Source: Jiella mangrovi (lineage in GTDB: Bacteria > Pseudomonadota > Alphaproteobacteria > Rhizobiales > Rhizobiaceae). Taken from it: a stretch of 64,000 nt of DNA. Of the stretch, positions 42,547 to 52,254 are shown one piece after another. A program made the translations under genes and the position numbers. Where the stretch lies: the NCBI RefSeq assembly GCF_017815135.1, contig NZ_JAGJCF010000010.1, forward strand, positions 62,001-126,000, in the 5' to 3' direction. The notes under the pieces were generated by a model, which was not told the DNA's origin, ran no database searches, and worked only from the letters and a program-made list of their open reading frames with translations. The stretch's first letter is position 1; each line of letters begins with the position of its first letter.

Positions 42547-42824
42547 AGCTGCGTTACACGACAACGGCGCTTCGCCAGATTGACGACGCTCTCGCCTATG
42601 TCGCGGACCATTCGCCCCAAGGGGCGTCCAATCTTCGCAAGCGTCTCGTTTCAGTCCTCGCGCTATTGCAAGATCATCCACTCGCCGGACAAGCGACGAG
42701 CCGGCCCCAGGCTCGCCGTGTGGTGCTGGCGCCGTATCCCTATGTTCTGTTCTACCGAATTGGGTCCGGCGAAATTGTCGTGACGAGATTTCGCCATGCC
42801 GCTCGAAAGAACCGGGTCGGCTAA
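42543..42824 (+). CDS. ParE/RelE-family toxin
   Basis: 93 residues. [48 protein letters not shown] and [31 protein letters not shown] are the typical ParE-fold strands and helices. ParE proteins poison gyrase; RelE proteins cut mRNA on the ribosome; the subfamily here is closer to ParE. The TTG start overlaps the antitoxin stop. Confidence 0.88.
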   Translation: MKLRYTTTALRQIDDALAYVADHSPQGASNLRKRLVSVLALLQDHPLAGQATSRPQARRVVLAPYPYVLFYRIGSGEIVVTRFRHAARKNRVG

Positions 42825-42867
42825 CAGACCTCCGGGTCAGCGTGTCCGGCGTCGCAACGCTTGGTTC

Positions 42868-44685
42868 TCAAAACACGCTCGCCCCATGCTCGGCATCGCC
42901 CACCGCCGAGCGGAACGCGGCGAAGAGCTCGCGGCCGAGGCCGAATTCGTTGCCGGAAAGGTCCGGCGTCTCGGGCGCGCGGGCGTCGAGTTCGGCCGCG
43001 TCGACGAGGACTTCCAGCGTTCCGGTCTCGCCGTCGAGGCGGATCATGTCGCCGTCCTTGACCCTTGCGATCGGACCGCCGCTCTTGGCTTCGGGCGTCA
43101 CGTGGATCGCCGCCGGCACCTTGCCGGACGCGCCGGACATGCGCCCGTCGGTGACGAGGGCGACTTTGTGGCCGCGATCCTGCAACACGCCGAGGAGGGG
43201 GGTGAGCTTGTGCAGCTCCGGCATGCCGTTCGACTTCGGGCCCTGGAACCTGACGACGGCGATGAAATCGCGATCGAGTTCGCCGGCGTCGAAGGCGACT
43301 TTCAGTTCGTTCTGGTCGTGGAAGATCTTGGCCGGCGCCTCGACGACGCGGCGCTCCGGCTTGACGGCGGAGACCTTGATCACCGCCTTGCCGAGATTGC
43401 CTTTCAGCATTCTGAGGCCGCCATTGGAGGAAAACGGCTTGTCTGCCGTCGTCAGCACCTTCGGATCGCCGCTTTCCTTCGGCGCGTCGTGGCGGACCAC
43501 CTGCTCGCCGTCGGCGGACAGCTTCGCCTCGATGGCATAGGCTCTCAGGCCGCGGCCCCAGGCGGTGCGCACATCCTCGTGCAGGAGGCCACGATCGAGA
43601 AGCTCGCGGATCAAGAAGCCCATGCCGCCGGCGGCGTTGAAATGGTTCACGTCGGCGAGACCGTTCGGATAGACGCGGGCGAGAAGGGGCGTGATGTCGG
43701 AAAGGTCCGAAATGTCCTGCCAGGTGAGCTGGATGCCGGCCGCCGCGGCGATGGCGACGAGGTGCATCGTGTGGTTGGTCGAGCCGCCGGTGGCGTGCAG
43801 GCCGACGACACCGTTGACGACGGCGCGCTCGTCCACCACCAGCCCGGCCGGGGTGTATTCGTTGCCGAGCGCGGTGATCGCCAGCGCCCGCTTGGTCGCT
43901 TCCTTGGTGAGGGCATCACGCAGGGGCGTGTTCGGATTGACGAAGGACGAGCCCGGCGTGTGCAGGCCCATGATCTCCATCAGCATCTGGTTGGAATTGG
44001 CCGTGCCGTAGAAGGTGCAGGTGCCCGGCCCGTGATAGGAGGCCGATTCCGCCTTCAGGAGTTCGTCGCGGCCGACCTTGCCCTCGGCATAGAGCTGGCG
44101 GATGCGGCTCTTCTCGTCATTGGGAAGGCCCGAGGTCATCGGGCCGGCCGGCACGAAGATCGCCGGTAGGTGGCCGAAGGTGAGGGCGGCGATGGCAAGC
44201 CCCGGCACGATCTTGTCGCAGACGCCGAGATAGACCGCCGCGTCGAACATGTCGTGGGAGAGGCCGACGGCGGTCGCCATGGCGATGACGTCGCGCGAGA
44301 ACAGCGACAGCTCCATGCCGGTCTGGCCCTGGGTGACGCCGTCGCACATTGCCGGAACGCCGCCTGCCACCTGCGCCGTGCAGCCGACCTCGCGGGCCGC
44401 TTCCCGGATGAGCTCGGGATAGCGCTCGAAGGGCTGATGGGCCGAGAGCATGTCGTTATAGGCGGTGATGATGCCGAGATTGGCGCTCACGGCGCCGGAC
44501 AGCCGCTCCTTGTCGAGCGGGCCGCAGGCGGCAAAGCCGTGGGCGAGATTGCCGCAGGTGAGCGTCGAGCGCTTCGGCCCCTCGGCGCCCTTGGCGCGGA
44601 TGCGGTCGAGATAGGGCTCGCGCGTAGGCGCGGAGCGCTCGCGAATGCGGTCGGTGATCTCTTCGATGCGACGGTCTGCGGTCAT
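42868..44685 (-). CDS. edd: 6-phosphogluconate dehydratase
   Basis: 605 residues, IlvD/Edd family. [57 protein letters not shown] and [11 protein letters not shown] are the diagnostic stretches; the cysteines hold the iron-sulphur cluster. The enzyme makes 2-keto-3-deoxy-6-phosphogluconate, the key step of the Entner-Doudoroff route. ATG 44685 has AAGGG 8 nt upstream. It is the last gene of zwf-pgl-edd. Confidence 0.96.
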   Translation of the reverse strand: MTADRRIEEITDRIRERSAPTREPYLDRIRAKGAEGPKRSTLTCGNLAHGFAACGPLDKERLSGAVSANLGIITAYNDMLSAHQPFERYPELIREAAREVGCTAQVAGGVPAMCDGVTQGQTGMELSLFSRDVIAMATAVGLSHDMFDAAVYLGVCDKIVPGLAIAALTFGHLPAIFVPAGPMTSGLPNDEKSRIRQLYAEGKVGRDELLKAESASYHGPGTCTFYGTANSNQMLMEIMGLHTPGSSFVNPNTPLRDALTKEATKRALAITALGNEYTPAGLVVDERAVVNGVVGLHATGGSTNHTMHLVAIAAAAGIQLTWQDISDLSDITPLLARVYPNGLADVNHFNAAGGMGFLIRELLDRGLLHEDVRTAWGRGLRAYAIEAKLSADGEQVVRHDAPKESGDPKVLTTADKPFSSNGGLRMLKGNLGKAVIKVSAVKPERRVVEAPAKIFHDQNELKVAFDAGELDRDFIAVVRFQGPKSNGMPELHKLTPLLGVLQDRGHKVALVTDGRMSGASGKVPAAIHVTPEAKSGGPIARVKDGDMIRLDGETGTLEVLVDAAELDARAPETPDLSGNEFGLGRELFAAFRSAVGDAEHGASVF

Positions 44686-44811
44686 CGTTCGGCCCTTTGT
44701 CAGATTGCGGAAGTCGAATGATGGAAATGCACCGAACGAAGCATGCATCCGGCTATCGACAACTTTAAGTCCTGCGTGCCGGGGAGCCAATCGGCCGGCC
44801 CCGGCAAACTC

Positions 44812-45516
44812 TCATGGCGCCCAGAACACGGCGAACGGTGGGTCTCGATCGGCCCGAAGTACCGCGCGCACTGGCATTGCCTCGACCGGTCCCTCGGCTT
44901 TGGCTGCCTCGAAGCTGCGCAGTTTGTCCTCCCCCTCGATGTGCAGGGCGAGGAAGCGCGCGTCGATGATCATCGGAAAGGTCAGCGTCGCGCGGGCCTC
45001 GTAGCCGTCGTTGGGATGGACGATGGCAACGGAATTCTCCGTCTGCGGATCGAGGCTCTCCGTCAGCCCCGGCGCATGCGGGAACCACGAGGCCGTGTGA
45101 CCGTCGGTTCCCATGCCGAGAATGGCCGCATCGAAGCCGTGGCCGATGCGATGAAAGCGATCGTTCAGCCTGTCGAAGACCTCTTCGGGGATCTCGCTCG
45201 GCTCGTACAGAGGCACGAACTGGGCAGCGGCGGCCGGACCGGTGAGAAGATGGTCGCGCAGCATCGCCGCGTTCGAGCGCGTATGGCTCTCAGGCACCCA
45301 GCGCTCGTCCACCAGCGTGATCGTGACCGCGTGCCAGTCGATTTCGGTCGCCGCGAGCTTTTCGAAAAAGAGCTTCGGGGTCGAGCCGCCGGAGACTGCA
45401 AGCCGCGCCGTGCCCTCGGTGGCGATCGCACCGGCGAGCACGGCCGCAACGCCGGACGCCAGCGCCTCGGCGAGGGCCTCGCGGGTCTCGTAGCGATGGA
45501 ACACCGGCTCGCTCAT
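44812..45516 (-). CDS. pgl: 6-phosphogluconolactonase
   Basis: 234 residues of the DevB/SOL type. LAVSGGSTPKLFFEKLA, ITLVDERWVPESHTRSNAAML and GMGTDGHTASWFPHAPGL are the family signatures. It hydrolyses 6-phosphogluconolactone from Zwf for Edd. AAGGGAG is at a good distance from the ATG at 45516. The gene sits 72 bp after zwf and 126 bp before edd. Confidence 0.96.
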   Translation of the reverse strand: MSEPVFHRYETREALAEALASGVAAVLAGAIATEGTARLAVSGGSTPKLFFEKLAATEIDWHAVTITLVDERWVPESHTRSNAAMLRDHLLTGPAAAAQFVPLYEPSEIPEEVFDRLNDRFHRIGHGFDAAILGMGTDGHTASWFPHAPGLTESLDPQTENSVAIVHPNDGYEARATLTFPMIIDARFLALHIEGEDKLRSFEAAKAEGPVEAMPVRAVLRADRDPPFAVFWAP

Positions 45517-45588
45517 GATCGCGTCGCTCCCTTGCTTTGTGGCTTGCATGGGCAAGACGTCGGGAGACGCCGCACCCTCGGCCTGCCG

Positions 45589-47067
45589 TCAATCCGGCTC
45601 GTGCCAGGTCCGGCCGTCCCGCTCGATCAGCGCCACCGAGGCAGACGGGCCCCAGGTGCCGGCGGTATAGCCCTGCGGCTTCACCGCCTTCTCGTCCCAG
45701 GCCTTGAGGATGGGATCGATCCACTCCCACGCGGCCTCGACCTCGTCGCGGCGCATGAACAGGGTCTGGTTGCCGCGGATGACGTCCATCAAGAGCCGCT
45801 CATAGGCGTCCGGATTGCGGGTGCGGAAGGATTCGGCGAAGGTCATGTCGAGCGGCACGTGCTTCAGCCGCATGCCGCCGGGCCCCGGATCCTTGATCAT
45901 CAGCCACTGCTTGACGCCCTCGTCGGGCTGCAGGCGCATGACGAGCTGGTTCTGGGCGATCTTGCCGGCGGCGCTTTCGAACATCGAGTGAGGGATCGGC
46001 CGGAAGGTGACGACGATCTCCGACATGCGTTCCGACAGGCGCTTGCCGGTGCGCAGGTAGAAGGGCACGCCGGCCCAGCGCCAGTTGCCGATCTCGGCCT
46101 TGATGGCGACGAAGGTCTCGGTGTCGCTGTCGCCATTGCCGAGATCGTCGACATAGCTCTTCACCGCGTTGCCGCCGGAAGCCCCCGCCTTGTACTGGCC
46201 GCGCACCGTGCTCGCCTCGACATTGGTGGTGTCGATCTTCTTCAGTGCCCGCAGGACCTTCAGCTTCTCGTCGCGCAGCGCGTCGGCGTCCATCGCCGAG
46301 GGCGGCTCGAGGGCAACGAGACACATCAGCTGGACGATATGGTTCTGCACCATGTCGCGCAGGGCGCCGGCCTTGTCGTAATAGCCGGCGCGGCCTTCGA
46401 GGCCGACCGATTCGGCGACGGTGATCTGGACGTGGTCGATATGGGTCGAGTTCCAGACCGGCTCGTAGAGCGCGTTGGCGAAGCGCAGCGCCATCAGGTT
46501 CTGCACCGTCTCCTTGCCGAGATAGTGGTCGATGCGGAAGATCTGATCTTCCTCGAAATGGGCACCGATCGTCGCGTTCAGAGCTCTCGCCGAATCGAGA
46601 TCGCGGCCCACGGGCTTTTCGACGACGAGCCGCGAGCGCTCGTTGGACAGGCCCTTGCCGCTGATCCGCTCGGCGATCGGCGCGAACAGCGAGGGACCGA
46701 CGGCCAGATAGAAGGCGCGGATGCGCCTGTCGTCGGCCTCGTCGAGCAACGCACGCAATTCGTCCCAGCCGCCGTCCGCCTGGGCGTCGATCGTGCGGTA
46801 ATGAAGCCGCGACAGGAAACGGTCGAGGGAGACCTCGTGGATATCCTCCGGCTTCACATGCTTGGTCAGGGCCTCGCGGGCGAAATCGCGAAAGGCATCG
46901 TCGGAGAGATCGGACCGCGAAGCGCCGATGATGCGCGATTGCGGCGGGATCTGACCGTCGTGATCGCGGTGATACAAGGCGGGCAGCAATTTGCGTTCCG
47001 CAAGATCGCCATTGCCGCCGAAAACGACGTAGTCGAACGGATCAACGGGGATGATCTGGCTGGACAT
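45589..47067 (-). CDS. zwf: Glucose-6-phosphate 1-dehydrogenase
   Basis: 492 residues. The nucleotide-binding turn is GGNGDLAERKLLPALY, and RIDHYLGKETVQN is the substrate-binding and catalytic signature. It starts the Entner-Doudoroff and pentose phosphate routes and supplies NADPH. It leads the zwf-pgl-edd operon; its upstream region (47068-47312) shows a CCGGAAGCCCGGTGTTCCGG imperfect palindrome that could be an operator. Confidence 0.97.
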   Translation of the reverse strand: MSSQIIPVDPFDYVVFGGNGDLAERKLLPALYHRDHDGQIPPQSRIIGASRSDLSDDAFRDFAREALTKHVKPEDIHEVSLDRFLSRLHYRTIDAQADGGWDELRALLDEADDRRIRAFYLAVGPSLFAPIAERISGKGLSNERSRLVVEKPVGRDLDSARALNATIGAHFEEDQIFRIDHYLGKETVQNLMALRFANALYEPVWNSTHIDHVQITVAESVGLEGRAGYYDKAGALRDMVQNHIVQLMCLVALEPPSAMDADALRDEKLKVLRALKKIDTTNVEASTVRGQYKAGASGGNAVKSYVDDLGNGDSDTETFVAIKAEIGNWRWAGVPFYLRTGKRLSERMSEIVVTFRPIPHSMFESAAGKIAQNQLVMRLQPDEGVKQWLMIKDPGPGGMRLKHVPLDMTFAESFRTRNPDAYERLLMDVIRGNQTLFMRRDEVEAAWEWIDPILKAWDEKAVKPQGYTAGTWGPSASVALIERDGRTWHEPD

Positions 47068-47312
47068 CGGTCAATTCCTGATGCGGTTTGAAGCGCGGCC
47101 GAACCCCGATTGACGAGGCGGTGACGCGGCTTTGTTGGCGATGCTCTAGTCTAATCGATTGAATTTTTCCAGTGCCGAGAAAAATTCCGGAAGCCCGGTG
47201 TTCCGGGGGCGGGGACCGAACGGGTTTGAGGTGCTTGCGGTGCATCCGGAATGCATCTATCGCGCTCGCCGGAGCGAGCAAGCGGTGCCGCAGGCCTGAG
47301 ATCGTCGCTGCC

Positions 47313-49928
47313 TCAGCCGCCGCTGCGGGCGATGGCGCGCTCCAATGCCTCGATCAGCTGGTCTGCCGCGAACGGCTTCTTGATCGCCTCGACCCCGGCA
47401 TTGACGGTTTCCGGCAGGTCCAGCTTTTCGCCATAGCCGGTGACGAACACGAAGGGGATGCCCTTTTCCTGCAGCGCCGGGACCAGCGCGAAGCTCGTCT
47501 CGCTCCCCAGATTGACGTCGAGCAATGCCACATGGATCGCCTCGTTCTCGATGATCCGTCGGGCTTCGCTGACATTCATGGCAGTGAGAACCCGCGAGGC
47601 GCCCTGGTCGAGAAGGATCTGCTCGGCATCGAGCGAGATGATCATGTTGTCCTCGACGACGAGGCCGGACTTTCCGCTCAAGGCAGACAAGGCGGTGTCT
47701 TCGACGATATCGGCAGTTTGACCGTTCACTTGGTCGCTTTCCTTGCCATGATTGTGCGCATCGAGCTTTTCCTCGTCGAGCCAGAAGACCTGCGGCGGGA
47801 GCAGGAACCGGGCGCGAACGCCGCTCAGCTGGTAGTCGACGGAGACCTCGCCGCCAAGATCGTGCGGGATCGACCGCTCGATGATCGTCGAGCCGAATCC
47901 GCGCCGCGTTGGCGGTTGGACGGGCGGCCCGTCGCTCTCGCGCCAGAGGATTTCGCAGGCCTCGTGCTCGTCGATCCGCCACCGGATGTCGATCGACCCG
48001 CGCGAGTCGGACAGGCCACCATATTTGGCGGAATTCGTCACCATTTCATGGAAGACGAGGGCGAGGGTCGAGAACGCCTTGGCATCGACGAGAATGGGCG
48101 GGCCGTCGAGATGCACCCGGCTGACCTTGTGGCCGATATAGGCCTCGATCTCGGTCTGGATGATCGCGCGCAAGCTCTGCGCCTGATAATGGTCGTTGGT
48201 GATCTGGTCGTGAGCGCGCGCCAGGGCCTGGATCCGGCCACCGATAATCTTGGCAAATTCGTCGACCGTCTTGGCGCCCGCGCGGCTCTGCACGACGAGG
48301 GCGCGCATCAGGCTCAGGATGTTGCGGACCCGATGGTTGAGCTCAGCGATCAAAAGTTCCTGGTTCTGGGTCGCGCGCTGCTGCTGGCGCTCGGCCTCCT
48401 CGTTGAAGCGCAGAAGCACCTCGAGGATCGAGACCCGAAGCGCCTCGGCCGCCCGCATGTCCGCGAGCGACCACGGTGTCGATTTGCCGCGTACGGTCTC
48501 CTGCCACGTCTCGAAGCTCTTGCGGGGCGTCAGCCTCGGCCCGTTCGGCCCGTATTCCACGGGCTTGTCGTCCGGCCGCCCGGCCCAGGAGACGGTCTCG
48601 ACGATCTCCTTGCGGAAGAAGATCAGGTAGTCGCGCGGTGAACGCGAGATCGGTATCGCCAGAAGTCCGGCCGCACGGTCGGTGAATTCCTGCGCCTTGG
48701 GATAGACCGAGGAGAGATCATCGGTGGCGTAGACGCGGCTTGCCGCCGCGCGGTTAAGAAAACGCGAGATCCCCGGCATCTCGTCGGGGAACGGGCACCG
48801 GCCGACGGTGCGCACGACGTCCTTCGCCCAGACGGCGAATCCGTCGCAGGGGATGAGTTCGCGAAAGTCGTCGGCGAAGTCGATCAGCTCTTCCATCGTC
48901 GGCGAGGTCGCGACGAGGCGCCCGACGACGCGGTCGTGGGCATCGCGGGCCTCTTCCTCGATCCGGCGCATCTGCTTGGCCAGCCGACCCTCGATGACGA
49001 GCGAGATGATCTCGCCGAACAGATCCAGCGTCGAGCGCATCTCCATTGCGAGATGGCGCGGCGAGTAATGATGCAGGGCGAAGAGACCCCACAGCTTGTC
49101 GTCGATGACGATCGAGATCGAGAACGAGGCGCACACGCCCATGTTCTTCAGATATTCGATGTGGATCGGCGAGACGGCCCTGGTGACGGAGAGAGACAGA
49201 TCGAGCGGCGCGCCCGTGGGGCTCGTCGGCGGCACGACATCGACGTCGACCGCATCGACGTTCGAAATGATCCGGATGCGGTTCTTGAGGTAGAGACGGC
49301 GTGCCTGGCGGGGAATATCGCTCGCCGGATAGTTCAGGCCGTGGAACGGCTCCAGCCCGCGGTTCAAGGCTTCGGCGACGACGCTGCCCGAGCCGCCATC
49401 GGCAAAGCGGTAAAGCATGACGCGGTCGAAACCGGTCGCGGCCTTCAGCTGGCGGACGCATTCGTTGAACAGGGCTTCGTTCGTCGAGCAGCGCTGGATG
49501 CGCGCGATCATCGCCTTGATCAGCGAGCCGGGATTGATCGTGTGCATCGAGGCGTCGTCGGCAACTTCCAGCTCGATGACGATCGAGCTGTCGGAGATGT
49601 GGACGGCGAGGTCGAAGTGCCGGCCATCCTCCAGAAGGTCGATGCTGAAGGCGCGCTCCGAGCCCTCGTTCGGAGACAGGAGCTGCAGCCGGCCGCGAAT
49701 GGTGTGGATGGCCGATGCAGGCAGGAGCTCCGCAAGCGGCATGCCGAGAAGGTCGTCCGGCCCCTGGCCGAAGACATCCTCCACATTCGCCGAGACGTGC
49801 TGGATGATCCAGTCCATCGACATCGCGACGAGATAGCCGAAGCGCTGGACCCGGCCGAGCATATGAATGGGTTCACGGTCGCAATTGGAAAGATCAACCT
49901 CGGGAGAGGACGTCTCGCGGAAATTCAT
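47313..49928 (-). CDS. bphP: Bacteriophytochrome histidine kinase (HWE type) with fused response-regulator domain
   Basis: 871 residues. A PAS domain has the biliverdin-binding Cys16 (LSNCDREPIH). The GAF domain shows YPASDIPRQARRLY (201-214) and AVSPIHIEYLKNMGV, and a PHY domain follows to about 510. The kinase belongs to the HWE group: phospho-acceptor His532 in AELNHRVRN, N-box HEMVTNSAKYGG and WRESDGP. A C-terminal receiver domain (about 755-871) has Asp804 in LLDVNLG. It should sense red and far-red light. Its start overlaps the stop of bphO by 4 nt. Confidence 0.95.
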   Translation of the reverse strand: MNFRETSSPEVDLSNCDREPIHMLGRVQRFGYLVAMSMDWIIQHVSANVEDVFGQGPDDLLGMPLAELLPASAIHTIRGRLQLLSPNEGSERAFSIDLLEDGRHFDLAVHISDSSIVIELEVADDASMHTINPGSLIKAMIARIQRCSTNEALFNECVRQLKAATGFDRVMLYRFADGGSGSVVAEALNRGLEPFHGLNYPASDIPRQARRLYLKNRIRIISNVDAVDVDVVPPTSPTGAPLDLSLSVTRAVSPIHIEYLKNMGVCASFSISIVIDDKLWGLFALHHYSPRHLAMEMRSTLDLFGEIISLVIEGRLAKQMRRIEEEARDAHDRVVGRLVATSPTMEELIDFADDFRELIPCDGFAVWAKDVVRTVGRCPFPDEMPGISRFLNRAAASRVYATDDLSSVYPKAQEFTDRAAGLLAIPISRSPRDYLIFFRKEIVETVSWAGRPDDKPVEYGPNGPRLTPRKSFETWQETVRGKSTPWSLADMRAAEALRVSILEVLLRFNEEAERQQQRATQNQELLIAELNHRVRNILSLMRALVVQSRAGAKTVDEFAKIIGGRIQALARAHDQITNDHYQAQSLRAIIQTEIEAYIGHKVSRVHLDGPPILVDAKAFSTLALVFHEMVTNSAKYGGLSDSRGSIDIRWRIDEHEACEILWRESDGPPVQPPTRRGFGSTIIERSIPHDLGGEVSVDYQLSGVRARFLLPPQVFWLDEEKLDAHNHGKESDQVNGQTADIVEDTALSALSGKSGLVVEDNMIISLDAEQILLDQGASRVLTAMNVSEARRIIENEAIHVALLDVNLGSETSFALVPALQEKGIPFVFVTGYGEKLDLPETVNAGVEAIKKPFAADQLIEALERAIARSGG

Positions 49929-50608
49929 CGCGACGATTCCTTTTTGTCCCGGGTTGCGACGACATGATCGAGAGAACGCTCGAACAGAGCGAATGTTGCG
50001 ATGGCTGCGTTCACGGCCCGCCCGCGGGGGCCGTCTTCGTCTTCGACCTGCGAGGCGAGAGCTGCGAAGATCGGCATCGGCCCCGGCCTGTCCGCCGGTG
50101 CCCTGTCGGTGGGCTCGAACGCGCTTGCAAGAAACACGGCGGAAATTCCGGTCTCCGGCGCCAGCAGACCCGCCTTCACGAGACGGCGATGGATGACCTT
50201 GGCGCCGAGCTTCGAGCCCTCGAGAACATAGGCGAGACCGGCGGCCTCCGGCGTCTGGTAGGACGGCAGATCAAAGCCAAGTTGGCCGTCGCAATCGATC
50301 CCCATCGACCGGGCATCGTTTTCGAGACGATCGAGGCCGGCTTTCGTCATCGCCGCCACGGGCCCGGTTTCGCCATGCGACCGAGAGCTGACGAAGCGCG
50401 ACAGCGCCCGATAGGCGACGAGGTTCATCAGGATGAAGCGATGGTGATCGTCTGCCGTCGGGGCAGAGGCAACCGCCCCCAATCTGCCGTCGAGCCGTGC
50501 ATGGCCGTCTGCCGTGCGGGCGCGCAAAAACGTCCGGAGGTCATCTGATCCGATGGTCCTGCGAATTCTGGGCATGTCTGTGACGGTGAGAGCGGCAAAC
50601 TCGTTCAT
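49925..50608 (-). CDS. bphO: Bacteriophytochrome-associated heme oxygenase
   Basis: 227 residues. The proximal heme ligand is probably His36 (RTADGHARLDG), and LEGSKLGAKVIHRRL is the distal helix motif of BphO-type heme oxygenases. It cleaves heme to biliverdin, the chromophore of the BphP encoded next in the operon. The 4-nt overlap with bphP ensures joint production. Confidence 0.92.
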   Translation of the reverse strand: MNEFAALTVTDMPRIRRTIGSDDLRTFLRARTADGHARLDGRLGAVASAPTADDHHRFILMNLVAYRALSRFVSSRSHGETGPVAAMTKAGLDRLENDARSMGIDCDGQLGFDLPSYQTPEAAGLAYVLEGSKLGAKVIHRRLVKAGLLAPETGISAVFLASAFEPTDRAPADRPGPMPIFAALASQVEDEDGPRGRAVNAAIATFALFERSLDHVVATRDKKESSR

Positions 50609-50966
50609 CGAAATCCGAATTGTGTTTCTTTTTATGCCCTTGCAAGGCCCTGCGCGTTTTCGTGCGAAGGTCAGTCTGAAAGCGTGTGGCGACTTGTCCT
50701 TGAAATCTCTGAACGATCGCCACCTTTGCGAGGGATCAATTTTATTTTTGGCCGTAGTCTCGACGAAGGTGTAGCACTGGCGCCGGAAAATTCCGAACGG
50801 CGACGATCAAAAGGTAGTCCGTAAACCGGATTCGGTAAGTCGTGTGAGCACAAAATCGGCGATCTCAAGCACAAATGATCCTTAGCCGGCAAATTTTGAG
50901 GGTTCATCGCGCCCTGTCCGGCCATCTTTAGCGTGTATCGTCAAAAATCTGAAACCATTACTGGCA
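50609..50966. other. Promoter region of bphO, no gene
   Basis: 358 bp, lower in GC than its surroundings. It must carry the bphOP promoter and the end of the puuA-puuB transcript. I see no clear promoter elements, hairpin or ORF. Confidence 0.5.
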
Positions 50967-52253
50967 CTATAATCTATCCCGTAAAGAAAACCAGGTCATG
51001 GCTAGGAACAGAAGCGGCGCCCGCAGCCGTCGTCCGCCGGGAAAGGCGGGAATATCGAGCGCCTCGAATTCCGACAGCCGATCGCGATTGCCGGCGACGC
51101 GCTCGGCGTAGAGCCTGCCGGCAAAGTTCGCCAGCATCACGCCATGGCCGGAAAACCCGCCGATCGTCGTCACGCCCGGCGACAGCGTGCGCACGAAGGG
51201 CAGCCGTTGCATGGTGATGCCGACGGAGCCGCCCCAGGCATGGGTAATGCGAACGCTCTTGAGATGCGGGTAAACGTCGGCGATCTGCTTGCGGATGTGG
51301 CGGGTAATGTCTCCCGCCTCGGATGTGTAGGCTTCGCGGCCGCCGAAGAGGAGGCGGTTGTCGATGCTCTTGCGAAAGTAACGCACGACGAAGCGCGAAT
51401 CGTCGCAAGCCTCGTTCCCCGGCAGGACGCCGTCGGCTTCCGACAGGGGCTCGGTCGCGCCGATGAAGGAGTTGATCGGCATGACATGGGCGTCGATCGT
51501 CCTGTCGAGCTTGGGACCATAGGCGTTGACGGCATAGAGCACGCGCTCGGCCGATATCTCGCCCGCTCCCGTCACCGCGACGATCCGCCCGTCGACGCGC
51601 CGGGTCGAGAGGATCCTGGTGTCTTCGAAAAGCGTCGCGCCGCTCGCCGCGGCCACCCTGGCCAGGCCGACGATGAGCTTCAGCGGATTGACATGGCCGG
51701 TGCCGGTGTCGCGGATGCCGCCGAAATAGCGCGTCGAGCCGAGCCGTTCGGCCGTCTCGTCGGCGTCCATGTAGCTGACGCTGTCATAGTCGTAGCGGCT
51801 TTTGAGGACGTCGACCTGACCGTGATAGTCCGGCAGATACTTGCGCTTGTGGGCGACGGAGAGCTGACCCATCCTGAGATCGGCGTCGATGTCGTTGGCG
51901 GCGATGAATTCGAAGAGATGGGCTTTCGCCTCCTCGGCGAGATCGAACAGCGCCTTGGAGCGCTCGAAGCCGTAGAGTGCCTCGACCTCGCCCGGCCAGA
52001 TACGCTGGCCGGTGCCCATCTGGCCGCCATTCCTGCCCGAGGCACCGTCGCCGAAGCGGTGCGCCTCGACCAGCGTCACGTCGACGCCGCTGCGCGCCAG
52101 ATGGATCGCCGCCGAAAGCCCGGTAAAGCCGCCGCCGACGACGAGGACGTCGGTCTTGATGGAGCCTTCGAGGCTCTGAAAGCGCGGTCTTTCGACCGTA
52201 TCCTGATAGTAGGACCGGCCGGCTGCGATCGGCGAAAGGTAAGTGTCGCTCAT
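50967..52253 (-). CDS. puuB: FAD-dependent oxidoreductase, gamma-glutamylputrescine oxidase-like
   Basis: 428 residues of the DAO family. The FAD-binding start is TDVLVVGGGFTGLSAAIHLARSG. The sequences GASGRNGGQMGTGQRIWPGEVE, YFGGIRDTGTGHVNPLK and IGGFSGHGVMLA match PuuB. In E. coli, PuuB oxidises gamma-glutamylputrescine. The upstream gene is a gamma-glutamylputrescine synthetase-like glutamine synthetase, one base apart, so putrescine breakdown is likely. YSxRP-type start (YYQDTVERPRF) fits the family. Confidence 0.9.
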   Translation of the reverse strand: MSDTYLSPIAAGRSYYQDTVERPRFQSLEGSIKTDVLVVGGGFTGLSAAIHLARSGVDVTLVEAHRFGDGASGRNGGQMGTGQRIWPGEVEALYGFERSKALFDLAEEAKAHLFEFIAANDIDADLRMGQLSVAHKRKYLPDYHGQVDVLKSRYDYDSVSYMDADETAERLGSTRYFGGIRDTGTGHVNPLKLIVGLARVAAASGATLFEDTRILSTRRVDGRIVAVTGAGEISAERVLYAVNAYGPKLDRTIDAHVMPINSFIGATEPLSEADGVLPGNEACDDSRFVVRYFRKSIDNRLLFGGREAYTSEAGDITRHIRKQIADVYPHLKSVRITHAWGGSVGITMQRLPFVRTLSPGVTTIGGFSGHGVMLANFAGRLYAERVAGNRDRLSEFEALDIPAFPGGRRLRAPLLFLAMTWFSLRDRL

Positions 52254-52254
52254 G

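Noticed and set aside
47172-47206. Imperfect palindrome upstream of zwf as a HexR-type operator
   Set aside because: The sequence does not resemble known HexR sites, and no sugar-phosphate regulator gene is nearby, so it is mentioned only in the zwf entry.
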